A stretch of 64,000 nt of DNA from Lottia gigantea (taxonomy: Eukaryota; Mollusca; Gastropoda; Lottiidae): positions 1,360,657-1,424,656 of the forward strand of contig NW_008708133.1 in the NCBI RefSeq assembly GCF_000327385.1. Reading direction: 5' to 3'. The notes under the pieces were generated by a model. The model was not told the origin of the DNA. It ran no database searches and worked only from the letters and a program-made list of their open reading frames with translations. Positions 50,097 through 60,748 of the stretch are shown here, piece by piece (position 1 is the stretch's first letter; each line of letters starts with the position of its first letter). Both the position numbers and the translations under genes were made by a program.

Positions 50097-53000
50097 TCAA
50101 TGAACAACGGAATTTAATGGTTCAGCTTTGATATTTTGAAAGTCCAGTCCCTGATCTGTATCATCATCTATTTCACCAATAACAGCTCTAAAATAAATAA
50201 AACATATTGCTTTACATTTTTGCTTATATAACATTAATGACACATCTTAATCACATAATTGTGAAAATAAATGCTTTAATGTTTTTCATTGAAAACTAAA
50301 CTTTTTGTATTGGTATCTTAAGTTTTATTAGCGATATTGTTTGACCAACCTCAAGACTGTGATAATAATTACATTGTATTTCATACAGTTGATAAGGTTG
50401 CTTTCAGTTAATTAGCAAATTGAAAAATTATGCTTGACATTGACATTTTAAACAAAATTTAATGAAAGAAAACATGTGGATTAGATCAACTGACTTACAT
50501 GTTATCTCCTCTGATTATATATAAACCTAAAATAACTTGTTCTACACCTTGACCACCACTATAAACTCTTTCATGACTTTCATCTAATATCAAATTAATG
50601 GTCTGATCAAAACCCTTTAATGTTCCCTGAAATCCAAAAACCATACAATTAAATACAGCTTACTGCTTAAACTCACATCATCCTCATCCAAATACATACA
50701 GCCTTTCATAAAAAAAAAAAAGTATATTAATATGTAATGAAGAATAAAAATAGGGTTTGTCATTAATAAAACGATCCCTAACATCATGTCAGTCATGACT
50801 TTAAATGCTTTCTCTGTGCACTGCTCATTAACAACTAGTTTTAATTTTAAAAGTAGATTTCTCATACCACAATAATTCTTCCATCTGAAGTTACAACTGA
50901 AACCATTTCTAAATTTTGAGTTGAGGAAAACTTTGAGAATTTCCTAGGCATTAGAAAGTTTACAGATTGATAAAAAAACCCAGGGAATCTATCGATACCA
51001 GAACTCACTGTCCAACTCTAGAGGAGTACTGTTTAAATTTAATAATATTTTTCATGTTCCTATGAATTAAAATATTAGCTCCAAATAAGTGGGCCATGGT
51101 ATTCTAAGAACTCAGCTTTCAGCAAAGTCCCAGTTTGTTATCGAAATGTCAATTCTTTTTTTTTTTTTTTTTTTTTTTTTTTTGAAATTTCCACAGGGCA
51201 CACAGCCCAGGCTTCAATAGCTACATCAACATTTCTACATGTGTAAACCTTCTGCAGTGGCAACGTTTTTAATGAATATGAATTGGAACATTTTTGCAAA
51301 ACCTTGAGTGCCACAGTGCAAAAACTCGTAAATTGGCTCTGGAAGGCGCATTTTTGCATCGATTTTCTTCGGGTTTTCATTTTTAAAATCTGGCTGTAGT
51401 TTCTGATCAGATAGCACTTGAAAAATTACGAAATTCGAAAATTTGTCGCAAACTTTTTTCGATTGAATTTTGCAATTTTTTTGCAACTTTTTTGTTTTTG
51501 CATCGATTGATCTGAAATTTAAAATGCAAAGAGACATCAATAAAGTCAATGATATGATACAGTCAGAGTTTTGACGTCACTTCCGGTTTTGAAGGTGGAA
51601 TCAATTGAAAGTACAATCTACTTCCGGTCGAATAACTTCCGGTGTAAATGAAATAGGTCAACAGAATATATGCAGGTCGTAAGTAAATGCTAATACAAAA
51701 AAACGAAGAATGTAAAATCCAGACTGAAAGTAATACTTTGGCCGCCATCTTGATTTTCTAATTTTTCTTAAAATAGAAATAAGTCCTTAGGGATAAACTA
51801 AATCTGCATAAATTTGGTGTCGATGTAATCTGCTGTCTAATGTTCACAAAACGTTGCGAGCCGATTTTTGAATTTTGTTTTTGCAATTTCGCAACTTCCA
51901 GTTGAATTTTTTCAAAGTTTGAAAGCATATTTCTCCTGACCTTGACCTTTGTTGACCTTGACCTTCATACGGTCAAAGGTCATTGACCTTGGCTATCATT
52001 TGATACTTTGACCTCCGACATGTACTTCCGGTTTAATAGCTATCCGTAAAAAGCCAAATTCGCAACTTTGGACTGCTCTAGCACGTGACCTAATTAACCT
52101 AGAGGGTAAATTTTTTAGGTTTCCTAATGTGCTTCTCATGCACTTTACATAGATATATAACAATCGTTTTTTTAAAGCGAAATTGAAATTCGTGATTTTT
52201 TCAAATTTGAGTTTTTTTTTTTACAATATTTGCGACTTTTTGAGCCTGGTGTATGTATATCTTATGATCTATTTGATGTAGAACCTTGATATTTGGAATA
52301 TAACTAGACACTTCGAATATGAATTAACCTATGACAAAAAAATTGGTCTGGGCGTGGCACATCCGGGTTGAATTACTAATTGTTTACATTTTGGGGCTGG
52401 GGCATAACTCGCATAGGATACGTTTGTTAAAAAGGGGACTTTGCACACAATAACCTCATCCTTTTGGCCAGTTTGTGTTAACAGCTCAGTTGTTTCAGCT
52501 TTATAGTTCCAAAAAAGGAACTGGTTTTAACATTTGCATATTTTCATTTTTCGATTTTGACCTTTGTTGACATTTGTTGACCTATATCTTTTGACCTGAA
52601 TAATGTAGAAGCTTGAAATTTAAAACACACATAACAATTTGAATATCAATTACTCTATGCAAAAAAAATTAAGATGGGCGTGGCACATCTGGGTTATATT
52701 ACTCATTACTGACATTTTTGGCCAGGAGCATAACTCGCAAAGTATACGTTTGTTCAAAATGGAACTTTGCATACAATTATCTCATGTTTTAAGCCACTTT
52801 GTCTTAGAAGTTCGGTTGTTTCCGCTTCATAGTTCAAAAAAAGGAACAGGTTTTGAAAATTCAAAATTTTCAATTTTTGACCTTGACCTTTGTTGACCTT
52901 GACCTTTGTAGGATAAAACGTCATTGGCATTGGCTATCTATTTATACTTTTATATTTGCTGTCCTATGTCAACTTCCGGTTTTATAGTCGTGTGCAATTA

Positions 53001-53975
53001 GAAAATTTGATGACGTATATCTCTTTATCTTGACCTTTTTAGACCTTCTCCTTTACAAGATCAAAGGTCATTGACCTTGGCTATCTGCTGAAACTTTCAT
53101 TTGTGAGGTCTGACGTCTACTTCCGGTATTAAAATCTTCTAAAAAAAAATGTTCTTGCGCTTGACATAATTATCGTCGATGGTTGATTTTTTCAGGGTCT
53201 TTAGCAAATTGCTACATTTGCAAAGTCCCACTCTGTGCCACGAGTGGCTCTGGTTGTTTTTGGTTTGATAAATGCCTAGAGCTCTGATTTAAAAATCATT
53301 TTTTGGGATAAGATTTATGCACGTGAAAAACTCTACAAGTTCACTGGAAATCAATTAACCCATTATTTTCATACTATAATAATTGAAATACCAGCCTCTA
53401 ATAATACTTTACTACGGTACTTTTTTAAAATAGCCAATAATCAAATTAACTTAAATTAACAGCATATTTTCATTTATAAAACAGATTTGCAAAGGCAGTG
53501 GTGTTACAGTCAGCATATACTGACTACTGAGAATCTTGGATTACCTTTGGATTGATGAAAATGTCAACCACTGAAAAAATTATTATTTGTGAACATGATT
53601 TTACAGAGATTTTCAGTCTGAAAAGTAGGTTATTTTCACATGAATTTTCCTTCTGGCAGGAAATTATGTCTATTTTAAATTCAAAATCACTAAACCTTAT
53701 ATTTCTACGAAGCCAAAGACATTCTAAGACAATACAATAAAGTTGAAAATTTAATTTTGAATGTTTATATGAAATGAGAGAAAAAAATTCACTTCAATTT
53801 CAAACTCAAAGCTCACACAGTAACTACTACCCTACTAATCTAAAGTACGGTAGTTTAGGGTAGGTAATTACTGTTCATCTTGAAAGCAAATCTTATAAAT
53901 CTTATTGGCTAGGCAATGCTTCTTTTTTTAATTACAAAGGATACTGTTTATATAGCTTTCAATTGAAGAAGCCAT
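50097..53975 (-). CDS. LSM8: LSM8, U6 snRNA-associated Sm-like protein, 4 exons, 96 aa
   Basis: LSM8 is the subunit that makes the LSM2-8 ring nuclear and binds the U6 snRNA 3' end. Exons, 5' to 3': 53975-53945, 50908-50868, 50626-50499, 50187-50097, exactly 97 codons with stop. The 96-residue length equals human LSM8. The protein starts MASSIESYINKMVSVVTSDG. Sm1 continues GRIIVGTLKGFDQTINLILD. Sm2 is VILGLYIIRGDNIAVIG, holding the RGDN that contacts RNA in the family. The acidic tail IDDDTDQGLDFQN and end KAEPLNSVVH match the LSM8 consensus. Intron 1 (3.0 kb) starts GTATCCTT and has TTTTCCTCAAC about 10-20 bases before its AG, both U12-type signals. A 2-kb retroposon sits in this intron. The first exon has only 31 coding bases. 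Confidence 0.95.
51160..53340 (-). mobile_element. Poly-A-tailed dispersed element, family 3 copy 2, in LSM8 intron 1
   Basis: On the minus strand it contains GGTCAAGGTCAGGAGAAATA, TTCAAACTTTGAAAAAAT and AGATGGCGGCCAAAGTATTA, then ends GCCCTGTGGAAATTTC and ~24 A (51160-51183). These match the element at 28300-29437 in order and orientation. Two internal copies of a ~320-bp block (52335-52650 and 52655-52900: GGGCGTGGCACAT, ACTCGCA, ATACGTTTGTT) are in tandem. The family consensus is non-coding. The 5' border near 53340 is approximate. Confidence 0.6.
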
Positions 53976-54364
53976 TTTAGATTGATCAATTTCTTCGGCT
54001 CAGAACATCAAATTTGTTTTCCTTTCGTTTTAATATTGTTCTGAAAAGGGACCAGTTATTAACTACCTGTTGAATTTATCTCCCTCTCAAAATTTTTCGC
54101 ACCTCAATCAACCGAAATTTGTCAAATATGTTTTTAATTCAATTAAAACAAAATAAACAAAAATAATTTAAAAAATGGAACTATTTTATATTGCAGATTA
54201 TTTCTTTTTACTTATTTATACAAAAAGCTACTCATGACTGCAAGGCAAGATGGCTGCGCCCATGAAAAAGTGAAGGTGACTATCGTTACTTTATCAAATA
54301 AATCAAATTAATCTTCTTTCATGGATATTGCTATGAATGAAAGACTTGCTAACTTGGTTGATAT
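53976..54364. promoter_or_regulatory. 5' flank of LSM8
   Basis: The LSM8 promoter should lie here, directly upstream of its ATG on the minus strand. AAGATGGCTGCGCCCATG at 54247-54264 contains an AAGATGGC motif resembling a YY1 site, common near housekeeping starts. No TATA box is seen. Confidence 0.3.
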
Positions 54365-54735
54365 ACAGTGGTGTAACCAGAGAGTATATACTCTCTGGTG
54401 TAACCTATTTTCGTGCATATAAGGATTCAACACCGAATTTCATCAAATTTAAAAATACAGAATTTCTTTTTTATGTCTCAGATGTTTCCTCAGATATTCT
54501 ACATTTTACCTTGCTTGAAACTACTAGATTCATCAGGCTAGCTGACATTGTACAAATAACCCATGTTTATCAAAACAAGCAAATGCGAAGGTCAAGCGAT
54601 TTGCACCTGTAAATTATTTGCGGAGATGCACGAAATTAGGTTACTTTACTGTACTTCCTCATGTGAAAAGTTCATCAGCTGCTAAATTTGGTGTTGAATC
54701 CTTAAATGCACAAATATAGGTTACACCAGTGTAAT
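54365..54735. mobile_element. Tc1-like MITE pair (family 4 fragments)
   Basis: TACAGTGGTGTAACC at 54365 and GGTGTAACCTATTTTCGTG at 54400 are left ends. GAAATTAGGTTACTTTACTGTA at ~54634-54655 is the right end, and TATAGGTTACACCAGTGTA at 54717-54735 is an inverted left end. The CAGT...ACTG termini next to TA suggest the Tc1/mariner superfamily. The interior (54520-54655) matches the right arm of the foldback at 60749-62031. Confidence 0.6.
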
Positions 54736-55078
54736 TATTGGCCGTGGATATTCGCCACCCAGGTCCACGTCCATTTATTTGACTATTTGCCATCCGGGTG
54801 GCAGAAAAAATCTCTAAAAATTCATGAAATGTCAGCCTTTTTGATATAATTGTTTCTTTCAGTGACATATTAGTCAACTCTGAGTAATTTGTAATGGATT
54901 TTGTCAGGTTCAGACAAGATCGTGTTAATATAAATTGAATTTCTTGCAATGAAACGAAAGTAGAAATTCCGCCATTTTGTTTACACCAAATTAGCATACA
55001 TCTCAAATGGTCCTGATAGTGTTGCTATGAAATTTAGCATCATACGTTTGTATAAGAAATCCGTAGAAAAAAAAAATG

Positions 55079-55232
55079 AAGTAAAATAAAGTTTTATGTC
55101 CTATTTCTGCACCTGTATGGGCTTCTGAGGATGGGCAAACGCCATGCAGTGTGCAATGAGTGAAATTTTGTCAGGACAGCGACATTAGCCTACTCTTATT
55201 TTCGATTTCCAACTGTTGGGGGATCTTTACGT
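55079..55232 (-). mobile_element. Truncated SINE inside the foldback element
   Basis: Matches the SINE at 49548-49759: TTTTATGTCCTA, TTCTGCACC, ATGGGCTTCTGAGGATGGGC, CGCCATGCAGTGTGCAATGA and TTTTCGATTTCCAACTGTTG. Both ends are eroded. Confidence 0.75.
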
Positions 55233-55489
55233 AAGTAAAAAAAAGGTTGATGAAGATGTGTAAATGGTAAAAAAAAAGACAAAGCAGGCACGTGTCCAAA
55301 TTGTGTCACATTTATCCTAGACGTATTTTCCAAGTAAGCCTCTCCGATCCCAAACATCGACAAGGGGAAATCGAGTTGAAAAATCCAAAGAATATCAATC
55401 CATGGTTGGAGCCATCGCGAATGTGTAAGTAATGTATGTGGGTGGTAAATACACTGCATTGGGGTGGGTGGAAATATGTATTTGAAGTA

Positions 55490-55870
55490 AGAAGGTTTAA
55501 GGTATAATAAGGCGTACGATAATCCACAATACTGACGAGTGGTAAGTAATGTGTACGGGTGGTAATAAGGCGTACGATAATAAACCATACTGACGGGTGG
55601 TAAGTAATGTGTAAGGGTGGTAATAAGGCGTACGGTAATACACAATACTGACGGGTGGTAAGTAATGTGTAAGGGTGGTAATAAGGCGTACGATAATAAA
55701 CCATACTGACAGGTGGTAAGTAAATGTGCAAGGGTGGTAATAAGGCGTACGATAATAAACCATACTGACGGGTGGTAATAAGGCGTACGGTAATACACAA
55801 TACTAACGGGTGGTAAGTAATGTGTAAGGGTGGTAAACAAGAATTGGGGATGGTAAACAAGAGCTGAAGG
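55490..55870. repeat. ~58-bp tandem array (GGGTGGTAATAAGGCGTACG)
   Basis: Six blocks of GGCGTACG at 55511, 55569, 55628, 55686, 55744 and 55782, i.e. a ~58-bp period with a shorter last step. Units contain AATAAACCATACTGACGGG and TAAGTAATGTGTAAGGG. Overlapping open frames on the minus strand are produced by the repeat. Confidence 0.9.
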
Positions 55871-55879
55871 AAGTAAGTT

Positions 55880-56960
55880 CTTGTTAACCACCAACAATTC
55901 CTGTTTACCACCCCAGCTCTTGTTTACCATCCAAAATACTTGTTCCCGTTAACCACCCACAATTCTTATTTACCACCCTAAACTCTTGTCCACCATAAGC
56001 TCTTGTTCACGGTCCTAGTAGTTGTTCACTACCCTCGGTTTTTGTTTAACAAACCAAGCTCCTGTTCACCACCCTGGGTTCTTGGTAACCACCCTCAGCT
56101 CTTGTTCACCACCCTACCTGTTGTTCACCGCCATCATTTCTTGTATACCACCTTTAGTTTGTGTTTACCACCCCAACTCTTTGTTACCACCCTAGTTGTT
56201 TTTCATTAACCTAGCTGTTGTTTACCACCCTCGATACTTGTTTACCACCCTCAACACTTGTTTACCACTCATAATTCTTGTTTACCACACTCAGCTCTTG
56301 TTTCATTAACATAGCTGTTGTTCACCACCCCCAGGTCTTGTTCACCACCCACAATACTTGTGTAACACCGACAATTCGTGTTTATCACCCTAAGCTCTTG
56401 TTCACCTACTTAGTTGTTGTTCACCATCCCCAGCTCTTGTTTACCACCCTTAGCTTTTGTTCACCACCCTGGGTTATTTTTACCACCCTAGCTGTTGTTT
56501 ACCACCCGTAGGTCTAGTTTAACAGCCACAATTCTTGTTTACCAACCTATTCTTGTTTACCACCGTCAGCTCTTGTTCGCTACCCTCGGTTTTTGTTTAC
56601 CACCTTAAGCTCTTCTTCACCAGCCGAAGCTCTTGTTGTTGTTAACCACTCTCGAATTTTGTTAACCACTCTCGGCTCTCTTTTACCACCCTAGATGTTA
56701 TTCATTAACCCAGCTCCCGTTTACTACCCAAAAATCTTATTTACTGTCCTCAGCTCTTGTTTACCACCCTCGGTCTTTCTTTACCACTCGTAGGTCTAGT
56801 TTACCACCCTCCGTTCCTGTTCACCACCCGCAGTTCTTGTTTACCACTTCCAGCGCTTGTTCACCAACCTCACATATTGTTTACCACCGACAATTCTTGT
56901 TAACCACCCTAAAGTCTTGTTAACCACCCTAAAGTCTTTTTTACCACCCTCAGCTTTTGC
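55880..56960. repeat. ~20-bp degenerate minisatellite (CTCTTGTTTACCACCCT)
   Basis: About 50 degenerate units of roughly CTCTTGTTTACCACCCTNAG, alternating TTTACC and TTCACC. It has the opposite orientation to the array on its left, forming a long potential hairpin around 55885. Confidence 0.9.
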
Positions 56961-57764
56961 TCCAGCTTTCTTAAACTAATAGGGAATGTCGGGAATTCGC
57001 GTTTTTGGGAATCCGATTCTAAAAATCTTAAAAGGGTGGGATCTCCTACACACTATATAAAAAATCCTTAAATCCGCCGGAAAATGTCAAGAAAAAATGC
57101 TTCCGGGCCTCAAAAAAAAAAAAAAAAATGCAGAGCCACGCGAGGTTTGTAGGTGACATAAATATTGAGACTAAATTTCATAGAAATGATTCAAAAAAGT
57201 GGTGACCAAATTGACTTAACACCGGTTGACTATAAATAGCCATCCAATGGGACAGCGATTATCAATTATAAGTAGGTGTTATTTTCGTACATTTTCTTGA
57301 AAGGAATTGCAAATAAGCGTTTCTAATGAACTTAAAAAAACATTATAATGCATGTAACGCTATAGCCTTAACAGCTAATAATGTCAGTCTTCAGAGAAAT
57401 TAAAGTTTTAAAAACGGGTGGCAAAAAAAAATGAGGGTGGCGAATAAATGTTTGCCACCCGGGTTGGCGAATATCCTCTGCCGTAATTATTATTGTCTAT
57501 TCCCATAGAATTACTTCCAGCCTCCATAATAGCTATTTTGAAAGTTGGTGTAGAGACAGAAAAACTAGTCTCAGTTTTATGGAAATTTAAATGACAGTAT
57601 ACAATTTGAATTTTGACTTATTTTCTTTTTAACTTATTAGATAAAGTTATAGATAAATCGAACTATGTTATTTCAACCAAAAGAAAGATTATATAAGTTC
57701 ATTTAAGAAAGATATATGTACGGTATTGAGTAGGTAGCCTACCTGTGAAAGTGATAAAATAGTT

Positions 57765-59512
57765 ATGGCAGCATCTATGATTAATAATTTGGTTAAAAGT
57801 TTTGGGTTATTAAAGATTGAAAATCCATGTGTGGTTACTCAAAGGTGAGTTATTCTGGGGTTTGAATTTTGAAATGATATTTCACTATTTGTGATAGTGA
57901 TCAAGGACCAATTGTTTATGGAATAACAGAAACTTTCAAGCAGGAAATAGGAATGGAACCATTGGAAGCAATAAGTGTTACTGAAAAATCAACTCATATT
58001 TCTTATATTATGTTTATATATTTCATAGTCATATTTCTTCCTAGTGAAAAAGTAGAATGTGTCTTGAGTAAATCAAGTTTTTGAACTACAAATGTTGTAT
58101 GTAATTATATGATGGATGTAATCAGTTGGATACACACTGCTTCAGTAACGTTCTTCCTTCAGTAACATTCTGCCTGCTTTAGTTTGTATTTTGTTTTATT
58201 AAGGTTCAAAGCATATGGTAGTAAATTTAAACAGTATAAGAGAGGTTCCAGGTTAACCCCACCTACTTCAACTATCAGTGTTAGATATGTTAACCCTCAA
58301 GTAAAAATAAAGAAATATTCGTTACATCCTGTTAGGTTACATAAAACTGGTGGAAGGGGACCTGATGGTAAGAATGGTTTTAGTTGAAACTTTGCAACAT
58401 GTATAGCAGGGTGTGGCCGGTCTGTGGCAGGGTGATACTTGATCAGGTGTAAGCTTCACAATGTATTTTCAGACGTTGCTTACAGATTTAATAATGAATT
58501 AATTGTGTATTGAAGAAAATATGGTTGCCATTGTTTGTAACTAATTGTAGGTGCTATTGCTGTTCATGGTCATGGTGGAGGACATAAACAACGTTTAAGA
58601 CAAATTGATTTTAAGAGACATGGTAAAGAAGATGGTAGTACATTAGTAGAGAAAGTATTAGCTGTGAGATATGATCCATGTCGTACAGCTGATATTGCTG
58701 TTGTGGCATGTGGAGAGAAAGCTCGATATATTCTTGCTTCGGAAAATATGAAGGCAGGAGACCTTATTGAATCAACTAATAAACTATCTGGTGTTATAGG
58801 TATATCAAATATTTCAAATATCATTATTTTATTTTAAAAAAACCTTCAATTTGTAATTGATCACATTTTGAATGTTGACAGTAACTCTTTGATACATTTT
58901 AACTCTTAGAAACCTTTTAACAATTTTTTTGATGAATTCACTTCTCTTCATACCAAGAAGGCAAAAGAACAAAATTTCCTGATAGTAAATCACCTCATTA
59001 TAAAGAGAAAACCAATTTTTTTATGAATATATGTACCGTTTAAAACCAAGAAATAATATTGGTGTAAAATAATTAGCTATGTTTTCATTTCAGTCAAACC
59101 AGTAGATGGAAATGCTTATCCTGTTGGTGCCCTTCCTATTGGTACCATTGTTCATAATATAGAGAGATATGCTGGACTAGGTGGTAGAGTATCTCGTGCT
59201 GCAGGAAGTTGTGGACAAATCATAAGACAATTACCAGAACAGTCAATAATTGCCATGCCATCAAAACGTGAAATGGTAATATCAGTAAATTGTGTTGCTA
59301 CTGTAGGTCGTGTATCTAATGTGGGTCAAGCTAAAAAACCTATTGGATCTGCAGGTAGAAATAGATGGTTTGGGAAACGTCCTAATAGTGGTTATTATCA
59401 GAAAAAAGATGGCTATCATGGAAGAAAAATCAACCCTCCAAAAAAACCTATTGAATATGATATTAAAAAACCTCGTGGTAAACCATCTGCTGTGTACAGA
59501 CTTACATTTTAG
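57765..59512 (+). CDS. MRPL2: Mitochondrial large ribosomal subunit protein L2, 4 exons, 303 aa
   Basis: uL2m binds 23S-like rRNA next to the peptidyl transferase centre of the mitoribosome and acts in the matrix. Exons: 57765-57844, 58204-58367, 58551-58799, 59094-59512, exactly 304 codons with stop (human MRPL2 is ~305 aa). The start [16 protein letters not shown] is a plausible mitochondrial presequence. [20 protein letters not shown] leads the uL2 fold, then [46 protein letters not shown] and [18 protein letters not shown] precedes the hallmark C-terminal [16 protein letters not shown]. The conserved HGxGGGHKQ and GKAGRxRWxGxRP-type blocks are intact. AATAAA at 59714-59719 is a good poly-A signal. 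The 5' neighbour is LSM8, divergent and 3.8 kb away. Confidence 0.96.
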
Positions 59513-59713
59513 AACATTTTTCTTTTTCCAATAGAAATATTCAGTCGCTTTTGCAACCATGATGCACAAAGGCAAAGTTAACATGTCAGTTTTTTTCCAG
59601 CTAAAAGTAAAATATAAAGCTGGTTTTATGAAAGATTAGTTGTACATCTGTCTTTTGGGTGTTGTATCTATGATATTTAAAGGTTGCTCACCTTTACATA
59701 GGGATGTTGAATG

Positions 59714-59719
59714 AATAAA
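59714..59719 (+). terminator. Poly-A signal of MRPL2
   Basis: AATAAA, 202 bp after the stop codon, the first canonical signal downstream. Confidence 0.6.
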
Positions 59720-60116
59720 CATAATCCGTAATGTGTCGAGGAAAAAATTATTGACTTAATTTGCATTAGTGAAGAAGATGATAATCAAAATCAATAAATA
59801 GCCATATCTTTATATATTTCAAGAAAATGTTCATATCTTAAAGGTTACTTACAGTAAGCCTTGTTCAGTATTCTGAAACCCATGAGTTGTGTGTGTAAAA
59901 TATATCTAAATTTTAAACATGCAAAATCAACATTTGAATAATTTGCATCCTATTAGACCTAGCAACTAAAGTTATGATCTCGCAATATCTGGTAGATTTC
60001 AGCATACACAATATGGTGTGAGTGCTCTATTAGTTGCATGTAAGTTGAGTTCGAAATCTATGATCACTATTCTTTGTTACAACCCAATACAAGTGATGAT
60101 CACTATGGTGTCGTAT
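59720..60116. other. Intergenic, no gene seen
   Basis: AT-rich spacer between MRPL2 and the SINE cluster. No structure seen. Confidence 0.4.
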
Positions 60117-60405
60117 CCGGGGTGGCTCAATGAGTTAGACATTTTCTTGCATGAAACCTTTGGATTTTTCAACCCAATTTCCCCCTGTCAGTGATGCAGG
60201 TAAGAGGGGCTGACATCGAAAAAGCATCTAGTCGTTCAGATGGGACAAAAACTGAGGCCTGTGTTCTACAAGCTTTGCAAATTAAAGATCTCGCGAAATG
60301 GAAATAAAAAAAAGCGGGCTAATGCAAGGCATTGCTCCGTCTTCATTAGCCCATATGGTGCAGAATAGTAGAACGTAATACTCCATTCATTTCATTTGAA
60401 TTTCA
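60117..60405 (+). mobile_element. Full-length tRNA-derived SINE
   Basis: The head has a tRNA-like box A (TGGCTCAATGAGTTAGA) and, ~30 bp on, a box B-like GGATTTTTCAACCC. These are the two internal Pol III promoter elements. The body continues TTCAGATGGGACAAAAACTG, AGATCTCGCGAAATGGAAAT and TAGCCCATATGGTGCAGAAT, ending in CATTTCATTTG. Copies at 34.4, 49.5, 55.1 and 60.5 kb share the body but not the head. Confidence 0.75.
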
Positions 60406-60720
60406 CAATGGTGTGAGGGGAGCTGATTTATTTGAGTTACTTCCACTCAATTTTATAGGGACAGGAGCACCAGTCTTAAGAGGGAAATAAAAAAAACAGC
60501 AGGCTTATGCCACTGTCCGGGCAAATTTTTCCTCATTGTACCATGCATGGCATTGCTTCATATTCATTAGCACATATGGTGCAGAATAGTAGGGCGTAAC
60601 ACTCCATTCATTTCATTTCATTTTAATTTCACCGGTGTGAGGGAAGCGCACTTACTACCACTGAATTTTAAAGGGACGGAGGCGCCGGTCTTGATTCTTG
60701 AAAGATGTAAATTGTCTTCA
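60406..60720 (+). mobile_element. Second SINE copy and duplicated flank
   Basis: A 5'-truncated SINE at about 60480-60640 (GGGAAATAAAAAAAACAGCA to CATTTCATTTCATT) lies between two copies of a ~65-bp block. The blocks are GGTGTGAGGGGAGCTGATTT at 60414 and GGTGTGAGGGAAGCGCACTT at 60642, each running to GGAC.GGAGCACCAGTCTT-like ends. This is either an old tandem duplication or a recombinant insertion. Confidence 0.65.
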
Positions 60721-60748
60721 GAAGTACTAGAAATGTACGAAAACTGCA

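Larger units (their letters stand above)
54732..57489. mobile_element. 2.76-kb foldback element with inverted minisatellite arms
   Basis: Both ends read TAATTA followed by an inverted repeat: GGATATTCGCCACCC on the left; GGGTTGGCGAATATCC on the right. The match extends, with gaps, over roughly 100 bp (TTTGCCATCCGGGTGGC versus GTTTGCCACCCGGGTTGGC). Inside, a left array of GGGTGGTAA-type units (55490-55870) meets a right array of TTACCACCC-type units (55880-56960) at an axis near 55885. A truncated SINE lies in the left arm. No transposase is present. Confidence 0.6.

Noticed and set aside
50617-50865. 82-codon minus-strand frame in the LSM8 locus
   Set aside because: Lies within LSM8 intron 2. 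The real gene uses short exons on either side.
55196-55930. 244-residue open frame (minus strand) with repeats such as YYRTPYYHPYTLLTT
   Set aside because: It lies in the ~58-bp and ~20-bp tandem arrays. Other overlapping frames are also open, composition follows the repeat, and there is no domain or start context.
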